Positions 6,429 to 10,570 of a stretch of 10,570 nt of DNA are shown piece after piece. Origin of the DNA: CAZCCC01 sp964497245 (GTDB lineage: Bacteria > Patescibacteriota > Patescibacteriia > Buchananbacterales > UBA6539); the NCBI GenBank assembly GCA_964497245.1, contig CAZCCC010000035.1, positions 1 to 10,570 on the forward strand, in the 5' to 3' direction. The position numbers and the translations under genes were made by a program. The notes under the pieces are model-generated. The model worked only from the letters and a program-made list of their open reading frames with translations, did no database searches and was not told where the DNA came from. Every line of letters starts with the position of its first letter. Positions within the stretch are counted from its first letter, which is position 1.

Positions 6429-6482
6429 ATTATACTATTATTTACCAAATATTTACCAAAAGCATTATTTATAGTATAATAT
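6427..6482. repeat. 12-base inverted repeat plus tandem repeat in the divergent promoter region
   Basis: ATATTATACTAT (6427-6438) and ATAGTATAATAT (6471-6482) are exact reverse complements, 44 bases apart start to start, about four helical turns. Between them ATTTACCAAA is repeated directly at 6440-6449 and 6451-6460. The left arm covers the start codon of the winged-helix gene; the right arm covers both predicted -10 elements. This is a plausible operator for the winged-helix protein. The arms are almost pure A/T apart from one C/G, so part of the symmetry reflects promoter-like composition. Confidence 0.5.
6452..6480 (+). promoter_or_regulatory. Promoter of the 807-residue membrane protein gene
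   Basis: TTTACC (6452-6457, four of six) is followed after 17 bases by a perfect TATAAT (6475-6480). Transcription would start near 6487, giving a leader of about 25 bases before the ATG at 6512. The -35 lies in the second ATTTACCAAA repeat. Confidence 0.6.
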
Positions 6483-6501
6483 AAAAGCTAATTGTTTACA
6501 A
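6473..6501 (-). promoter_or_regulatory. Promoter of the regulator-hydrolase-tsaB-NUDIX-receiver operon
   Basis: On the minus strand TTGTAA (6501-6496, four of six) is followed after 17 bases by TATACT (6478-6473, five of six). Transcription would start near 6466, about 38 bases before the ATG at 6428. The -10 overlaps the plus-strand -10, so the two polymerases would compete for the same bases. A closer TATAAT at 6434-6429 is too near the start codon unless translation begins further in. Confidence 0.5.
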
Positions 6502-6511
6502 ATTTCTACAA

Positions 6512-8935
6512 ATGGAATATTTTGAACCAAAAATAAATCAGCTAATAACCGAGGGAAATAGCCGTCAAAAGAGGGTTGTCCGATCTTTTGCCACAAAGCC
6601 AACCAAAAGTTTATTAATAAAATTTGGAAAAATTTTTGGCTTAATTGATATTGAATCAAGTGACTCCAATATTGATAAGCTGGTTGATTTAATAATTGAC
6701 GAAATAAAAAATAATTATTACTATTCTGCCGACATTAAAAATAAAAATATTTCTGAAATAAACATAACTAATCATTTTGAAGAAGCTCTAAAAAAGACCA
6801 ATCTAAGTATTGCGTCTTTTTTAGAAAGTGAAAAAATAACCATTGATTTAGAGAAAGTGAACATTTTGGTTGCCGTTTCCTGCGGATCGGATATAAATCT
6901 GACATTAACAGGAAATATGGGAGTGATTATGCTTTATAACACGCCACCGATGAATTATAAAATAATTGACATTATGGATAATTTTTCAGGCAGTTCGGCT
7001 CCGGTTGATCCGTTAAAAATTTTTTCTCAAGTAATCAGCGGGAAAATTAGAAATAAAGATATTCTTTTTGTCGCCACTGACAATCTTTTTGATTATTTTT
7101 CTCTTGAAAAACTAAAAAATATCGTAATAGAAGGAACTTCGTCTGACAACTTGATTGATTTCAAAAAAACACTTGAAGAATCTTCTCCACAGGAAAGCTT
7201 TGGCTTAGTTTTTTTGAGGCTTGAAAAAAACAATTTAACCGCAAAAAAACCTATCAATTTAAAAAATGAATTCGATTACAAAGAAGCGGCGGAGAAAGAT
7301 TCAATAAAAAATCTTTTAGATACCGAGAAGCAAACCCAAAAACTTCTAACACCTTCCATATTTCCAGAAATAAAAAAATATGTCGGAATATTAAGCAAAA
7401 ATCTGCAGAATTATTCTGAAAATATAAAAAAATCAGCCGTATTATTCAACAAAAGAAAAGAAACTGCTGCGAAAAATCAATCAAAAACTTCTTTTGTGCC
7501 GCCAGAAGTAAATAGTGTAAACCGTAAAATTAGTTCTAACCTCATTTTTTCTAACAGCTCAAAAGAAATTAAATCCCTTAATAACCCTCCAATACAAAAA
7601 CAAAAGTCTAACGGCAAGCTATTTGGCTATTTCGTCTCATTGGTCAATTTATTTCGCTTGAACAAGATTAGCAATAAAATTAAGGTCACAATAGAACCCT
7701 TGACTTCAGCTTACAAAAAAATGGTTGATTTCTTGAAAAATCAATTAATATCAAAAAAAATAATTGCCGGGCTTCTGTGTATATTTGAATTTTTTACCCA
7801 TAGACTTAAGAAGCTGCCTTCTTCAAGTAAAATCTTATTAATAATAACGGTTATTCTCATGATTCTTTTTTCTCAAAGTATCATCTGGATTGGTACTAAA
7901 AATAAAAGAGAAAAAAATATTGAAAAATTCAATCAAATAATCATTGAGGTGGAAAACAAAAAAACCAATGCTGAATCCAGCTTAATTTATCGTGACGAAA
8001 ATCAAGCTCGCGGATTATTGACTGAGGCCAGAAACATTCTATTAAGCCTAGACAATAATCCGCCTCTTAAATCACAAACTGAAAAAATTGAAATATTATT
8101 AAATAGTATAACAGAAAAAATCAACGAACTCCGCTACGCAATTGTAATAGAAGAGCCTGAACAGCTTATAAATTTTTCCGATCTCAGGCCTGAGGTTAAA
8201 ATAGGACCATTTTTATTTTTTGTTGATGGAAATTTCTTCGTCCATGACCAAAAAAGCCAATCTATATTAAAAATTAATACAAACCAAAATTTAACAGAGA
8301 TTAAAATTCCATTTAATACCGGCAAAATTTCTTTGGCAACGGCAATAAATAAAAAAGAGGTATTTTTATTGAATGAATCCAGGGCATCATTTATCTTTAA
8401 TTTAGAAAATGAATCAATTAGCGATGCCGGAATTACCACAAGCAATAATTCAAATATTGCTGACATTGCCTTGTACGGTGAAAGGCTTTATTTTCTTGAC
8501 TTTGCCAATAGTCAAATCTACCGCTATTTAAAAACAGCTGGCGGCTATGGAAGCCAAGATAATTGGGTAAGGGAAGAAATTGATTTTAAAGACGCCAAAT
8601 CATTAGCCATAGACGGTTCAATATATATATTGAAAGAAAATGGAGAAATTTTTCAGATGATCAATGGCAGAAAAACCAATTTTAAGGCCGGTTTAATTGA
8701 TCCAAAAGTCAAATCGCCAAATAAAATCAAAACAAATGAAAACTCAAAATATTTGTATATACTTGATCCACCGGAAAAAAGGCTGATAATAATTGGAAAA
8801 GATGGCAAATTGGTAAATCAGTACATCTCTGATAAATTTGATGACTTAAAAGATATTGTTGTCATTGAGGAGAAAAAAGAAATTTATTTTTTGAATGGCA
8901 ACACAATTTTTATTGTTCCCTTATATCACCTTTAG
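6512..8935 (+). CDS. Membrane protein: degenerate PP2C-like domain, one TM helix, coiled coil, propeller-like domain
   Basis: Not a named gene that I recognise; 807 residues. Residues about 1-240 look like a PP2C/PPM phosphatase-type fold: VNILVAVSCGSDINLTLTGN (116-135) and KDILFVATDNLFDYFSLEKL (182-201) correspond to the GDSR and GDxLLLxSDGL strands of that family. The DGHG motif is absent and the GD ligand is GN (134-135), so a pseudophosphatase is likely. A polar, Lys-rich linker with low-complexity stretches follows (about 240-440). One strong membrane helix spans 440-461, then a coiled coil/helical hairpin (about 465-545, with YRDENQARGLLTEARNIL). The C-terminus (about 555-805) shows repeated short beta strands with YFLDFANSQIYRY, YILKENGEIFQM, YLYILDPPEKRLIII and IYFLNGNTIFIV, typical of an NHL-like beta-propeller. 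Positive charges before the helix place the phosphatase-like part in the cytoplasm. It is monocistronic, with its own promoter and terminator. Function unknown. Confidence 0.8.
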   Translation: MEYFEPKINQLITEGNSRQKRVVRSFATKPTKSLLIKFGKIFGLIDIESSDSNIDKLVDLIIDEIKNNYYYSADIKNKNISEINITNHFEEALKKTNLSIASFLESEKITIDLEKVNILVAVSCGSDINLTLTGNMGVIMLYNTPPMNYKIIDIMDNFSGSSAPVDPLKIFSQVISGKIRNKDILFVATDNLFDYFSLEKLKNIVIEGTSSDNLIDFKKTLEESSPQESFGLVFLRLEKNNLTAKKPINLKNEFDYKEAAEKDSIKNLLDTEKQTQKLLTPSIFPEIKKYVGILSKNLQNYSENIKKSAVLFNKRKETAAKNQSKTSFVPPEVNSVNRKISSNLIFSNSSKEIKSLNNPPIQKQKSNGKLFGYFVSLVNLFRLNKISNKIKVTIEPLTSAYKKMVDFLKNQLISKKIIAGLLCIFEFFTHRLKKLPSSSKILLIITVILMILFSQSIIWIGTKNKREKNIEKFNQIIIEVENKKTNAESSLIYRDENQARGLLTEARNILLSLDNNPPLKSQTEKIEILLNSITEKINELRYAIVIEEPEQLINFSDLRPEVKIGPFLFFVDGNFFVHDQKSQSILKINTNQNLTEIKIPFNTGKISLATAINKKEVFLLNESRASFIFNLENESISDAGITTSNNSNIADIALYGERLYFLDFANSQIYRYLKTAGGYGSQDNWVREEIDFKDAKSLAIDGSIYILKENGEIFQMINGRKTNFKAGLIDPKVKSPNKIKTNENSKYLYILDPPEKRLIIIGKDGKLVNQYISDKFDDLKDIVVIEEKKEIYFLNGNTIFIVPLYHL

Positions 8936-8940
8936 TCTTT

Positions 8941-8979
8941 AACTAAAAACAACCCGCTTAAATCAGGTTGTTTTTAGTT
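8941..8979. terminator. Strong bidirectional terminator between convergent genes
   Basis: AACTAAAAACAACC (8941-8954) and GGTTGTTTTTAGTT (8966-8979) form a perfect 14-pair stem with an 11-base loop, starting six bases after the stop of the membrane protein gene. A further T-run (ATTTTTCC) follows on the plus strand shortly after. On the minus strand it lies about 45 bases past the rplL stop, with a T-rich stem side. It can serve both convergent transcripts. Confidence 0.85.
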
Positions 8980-9023
8980 ACTAATTTTTCCGAATACAGC
9001 CAATTATTGATAACTATTATTTT

Positions 9024-9431
9024 TTATTTCAAAGCTACAGTAGCTCCAGCTTCTTCTAACTTCTTTTTAATCTCCTCGGCTTCTTCTTTTTTAATTCCTT
9101 CTTTAACTGTTTTTGGGGCTCCATCAACTAAATCTTTGGCTTCTTTGAGACCAAGTTCAGTAATTGCTCTAACAGCTTTAATTACTCCGATTTTATTATC
9201 GCCAACAGAAACCAATTCAATGTTGAATTCAGTTTTTTCTTCTACGGCAGCAGCCTCATTAGGCCCGGCGGCGGCAAAAGCGGCAACAGGAGCAGCTGCG
9301 GAAACTCCGAATTTTTCTTCCAATATTTTGACTAGCTCCGCCAAATCTATTACTGACATTTTTTCAATTTCTCCGACTATTGATTTAAATTTTTCAGGAA
9401 CAACTAATTCCTCTTTTTTTTCTTCTGACAT
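9024..9431 (-). CDS. rplL: 50S ribosomal protein L7/L12
   Basis: Stalk protein that binds L10 as dimers and recruits and activates translational GTPases. The 135-residue sequence has the usual three parts: N-terminal dimerisation helices (about 18-42, MSVIDLAELVKILEEKFGV), an Ala-rich hinge (about 44-64) and the C-terminal factor-binding domain (67-135, with KIGVIKAVRAITELGLKEAKDLV and EEAGATVALK). It is about 14 residues longer than E. coli L12 because of a charged N-terminal extension (MSEEKKEELVVPEKF). It follows rplJ after 44 bases. This is the only gene in the window with a strong Shine-Dalgarno (AAAGGAG, 9446-9440), as fits a protein needed in several copies per ribosome. Confidence 0.98.
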   Translation of the reverse strand: MSEEKKEELVVPEKFKSIVGEIEKMSVIDLAELVKILEEKFGVSAAAPVAAFAAAGPNEAAAVEEKTEFNIELVSVGDNKIGVIKAVRAITELGLKEAKDLVDGAPKTVKEGIKKEEAEEIKKKLEEAGATVALK

Positions 9432-9439
9432 AATTTATT

Positions 9440-9465
9440 CTCCTTTGAACCTTTTTAAGGTTCAA
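9440..9465 (-). promoter_or_regulatory. rplL ribosome-binding site with abutting intercistronic hairpin
   Basis: TTGAACCTT (9445-9453) pairs perfectly with AAGGTTCAA (9457-9465) around a TTT loop, giving a nine-pair hairpin between rplJ and rplL. On the transcript the stem ends directly at the AAAGGAG Shine-Dalgarno (9446-9440), overlapping its first bases and leaving GGAG free. No T-run follows, so it is not a terminator. It may define an RNA end or help set the higher output of rplL over rplJ; that role is inference. Confidence 0.6.
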
Positions 9466-9475
9466 CATTATTATA

Positions 9476-10000
9476 TTAATTTTTAGAATCTTTAACTGCA
9501 TTAAGAACATAAAGAAGGCTGCGCAGATTGCCAGAAAGCACATTTACAAATCCTGAGACAGGCGCTTTTATTGAACCTATAACCATTGAAAGTAATTGAT
9601 CTTTTGACGGAAGCTTGGATAATTCAATAATTTTCTCTCTGCTTATAAATTTACCCTCTATTAATCCCCCAATTATGTTTAAAGATTCATGGCTTTTGGC
9701 AAAATCCTGTATTATTTTAGCCGGGGTGACTTCATCTTTAATTCCAAAAACAGTCGCCACTTCGTTTTCAAGTTTTTTGGAACTTATATCATTTAGCCCT
9801 GATTCTTTAAAAGCAAGATTTATTAGTGTTTTTTTTGCGACTAAATAATCTATTTCTTCTTGACGGCATTTTCTTCTTAGCTCCTCTACTTCTTTTACTT
9901 TAAGCCCTCTAAAATTTATAAAGATCAATGATTTTGCTTCTTTCATTTTATCAGCCAACATCTTTACTGTTTCTTCTTTTTGCTGTTTAGTTTTTGGCAT
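9476..10000 (-). CDS. rplJ: 50S ribosomal protein L10
   Basis: L10 forms the base of the ribosomal stalk: its N-terminal domain binds 23S rRNA helices 42-44 with L11, and its C-terminal helix holds the L7/L12 dimers. The 174 residues match the family length. Recognisable parts are the N-terminal MPKTKQQKEETVKMLADKM, the SLIFINFRGLKVKEVEELRRK strand-helix (24-44), YLVAKKTLINLAF (52-64), GGLIEGKFIS (116-125), and the C-terminal helix with GFVNVLSGNLRSLLYVLNAV (150-169) for L12 binding. It is the first gene of the rplJ-rplL operon, preceded by a structured leader and a strong promoter. No Shine-Dalgarno is seen before the ATG at 10000. L1/L11 genes are not adjacent upstream; pyrH is. Confidence 0.97.
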   Translation of the reverse strand: MPKTKQQKEETVKMLADKMKEAKSLIFINFRGLKVKEVEELRRKCRQEEIDYLVAKKTLINLAFKESGLNDISSKKLENEVATVFGIKDEVTPAKIIQDFAKSHESLNIIGGLIEGKFISREKIIELSKLPSKDQLLSMVIGSIKAPVSGFVNVLSGNLRSLLYVLNAVKDSKN

Positions 10001-10066
10001 ATAATTTTAGTTTATTAGCTTTTAAATTGTAATTTCTAACATAGAAAGCACTATCCAAAAGCCAAC

Positions 10067-10183
10067 AAAAAACTGAGGACAAACCACAGTAAATAATTAA
10101 TAAAATATTACCTGCACTGGGTTAACTATTTTAGCTAATTTAAGCAATTTTGTGCCCCAATGGTCTGTGGCTATTTATATTGT
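10067..10183 (-). ncRNA. Probable L10 leader (autoregulatory rplJ mRNA leader) with attenuator-like hairpin
   Basis: From the expected start near 10183 to rplJ there is an untranslated leader of about 180 bases. On the minus strand AGCCACAG (10172-10165) can pair with CTGTGGTT (10089-10082, one G-U), enclosing about 75 bases. Inside, ATTGGG can pair with CCCAGT, and CAGACCATTGGGGC resembles the conserved internal-loop segment of known L10 leaders. The same CTGTGG (10089-10084) can instead pair with CCTCAG (10078-10073, one T-T mismatch) to give a short hairpin followed by six T's (10072-10067), which looks like an intrinsic terminator. L10 leaders elsewhere bind L10(L12)4 and shut down their own operon. 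Position and folding support the assignment; no covariance test was possible. Confidence 0.55.
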
Positions 10184-10189
10184 TTATTA

Positions 10190-10217
10190 AGTATATCAAA
10201 AAATAAAAAAATGTCAA
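10190..10217 (-). promoter_or_regulatory. rplJL operon promoter, sigma-70 type
   Basis: On the minus strand a perfect TTGACA (10217-10212) is followed after 16 bases, mostly T, by TATACT (10195-10190), five of six matches. Transcription would start near 10183. It lies between the pyrH stop and rplJ. The 317-base stretch 10001-10317 therefore holds this promoter and the leader, and no gene that I can support. No convincing pyrH terminator is seen; an A7/T7 hairpin at 10259-10278 lacks G-C pairs in its stem. Confidence 0.75.
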
Positions 10218-10317
10218 ATCTTGTTTCTTGAGAATTTAAAATAAGCTATCCAAAATTTAAAAAAAGCATTGTTTTTTTCCCAACATAATACATTATCAGA
10301 AATTGACGATTTTTCAG

Positions 10318-10570
10318 CTAATTTATCATTGTTCCATCAAAATGTTTCCCCGCTAAAAAATTCTTTAAATTATCAAGATCTGTTCCCTTCATTACGACCA
10401 AGCCTATACCCGACCGATAAGCCAACTTGCTGGCTATGGGATCAAAAGGCACATGGGCACCGGGAACCCATTTATTACCGACTATTTTTAAAAATTCAGA
10501 CCAAGACATGCTCTTTTTTGGGATTGCATCTTTGAATCTTTTAGGATCTTTATCATAAACATATTTAATA
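10318..10570 (-). CDS. pyrH: UMP kinase, C-terminal part (5' end outside window)
   Basis: PyrH phosphorylates UMP to UDP in pyrimidine nucleotide synthesis. The frame is open from the right edge to the TAG at 10320-10318, so 83 residues are visible. They begin with YVYDKDPKRFKDA, the amino-acid-kinase segment near the nucleotide site, then SWSEFLKIVGNKW, a PFDPIASKLA stretch, and end with FDGTMIN, equivalent to the GTxI end of the family. The PFDPIA wording is what I recall from archaeal and CPR UMP kinases; E. coli-type PyrH has an MDxxA form there. An internal Met at 10509 is not the start, because homology continues upstream of it. The gene is in the same direction as rplJL but separated from it by a promoter. 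Confidence 0.85.
   Translation of the reverse strand, partial: IKYVYDKDPKRFKDAIPKKSMSWSEFLKIVGNKWVPGAHVPFDPIASKLAYRSGIGLVVMKGTDLDNLKNFLAGKHFDGTMIN

Noticed and set aside
8134..8466. 110-codon open frame on the minus strand inside the membrane protein gene
   Set aside because: It lies opposite a coding region with clear domain structure, and its translation shows no recognisable domain.
8968..9486. 172-codon open frame on the plus strand opposite rplL
   Set aside because: It is the antisense shadow of the Ala/Lys-rich rplL; it is low-complexity Ser/Ala-rich and has no promoter or start signal of its own.
10246..10255. CTATCCAAAA repeated at 10051-10060 as a paired regulatory element
   Set aside because: Ten bases of low-complexity sequence 195 bases apart with no symmetry or other context; chance is sufficient.
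10259..10278. A7/T7 hairpin as the pyrH terminator
   Set aside because: The stem has no G-C pair, so it would be unstable; kept only as a note in the promoter entry.

Overview
The window looks like a piece of a small, AT-rich bacterial genome, most likely from the Candidate Phyla Radiation (Patescibacteria). This is inferred from the combination of features and not from a database match. The features are a strongly reduced TsaB of 140 residues, a winged-helix protein fused to a nucleotidyltransferase-like domain, an UMP kinase whose tail looks archaeal, a large PP2C-like membrane protein ending in a propeller-like domain, and very few Shine-Dalgarno sequences. TGA is used as a real stop (end of the winged-helix gene), so the standard bacterial code applies and not the UGA-glycine code of Gracilibacteria/SR1.

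Layout, left to right. Positions 1-3506 hold the start of a division/cell-wall (dcw) cluster on the minus strand, read mraZ > rsmH > ftsL-like > ftsI; ftsI runs off the left edge. It is driven by a near-consensus promoter (TTGACA-17-TAAAAT). Five AGTGG boxes on helical phase around and below this promoter are a likely MraZ operator. Positions 3653-3680 hold a small terminator hairpin that separates this cluster from a second minus-strand operon (3731-6428). That operon is read winged-helix/NTase-like regulator > alpha/beta hydrolase > tsaB > MTH1-like NUDIX hydrolase > stand-alone receiver domain, with gaps of 13 bases or less and one ATGA overlap.

The 83-base gap 6429-6511 separates the regulator from a divergent plus-strand gene (6512-8935). 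It holds two face-to-face promoters and a perfect 12-base inverted repeat. The plus-strand gene encodes an 807-residue membrane protein with a degenerate PP2C-like domain inside the cell, one membrane helix, a coiled coil and a propeller-like domain outside. A strong bidirectional terminator (8941-8979) lies between it and the convergent rplL.

Positions 9024-10217 form the rplJ-rplL operon on the minus strand. It has its own promoter (TTGACA-16-TATACT), a structured leader of about 180 bases that looks like an L10 autoregulatory leader, and an intercistronic hairpin beside the only strong Shine-Dalgarno of the window. The right edge holds the C-terminal part of pyrH (UMP kinase), also on the minus strand.

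Most of the content is housekeeping: septal peptidoglycan synthesis, 16S rRNA methylation, t6A tRNA modification, nucleotide-pool cleaning, the ribosomal stalk and pyrimidine nucleotide synthesis. The least explained part is the divergent pair at 5820-8935, a degenerate NTase regulator facing a degenerate phosphatase-propeller membrane protein.
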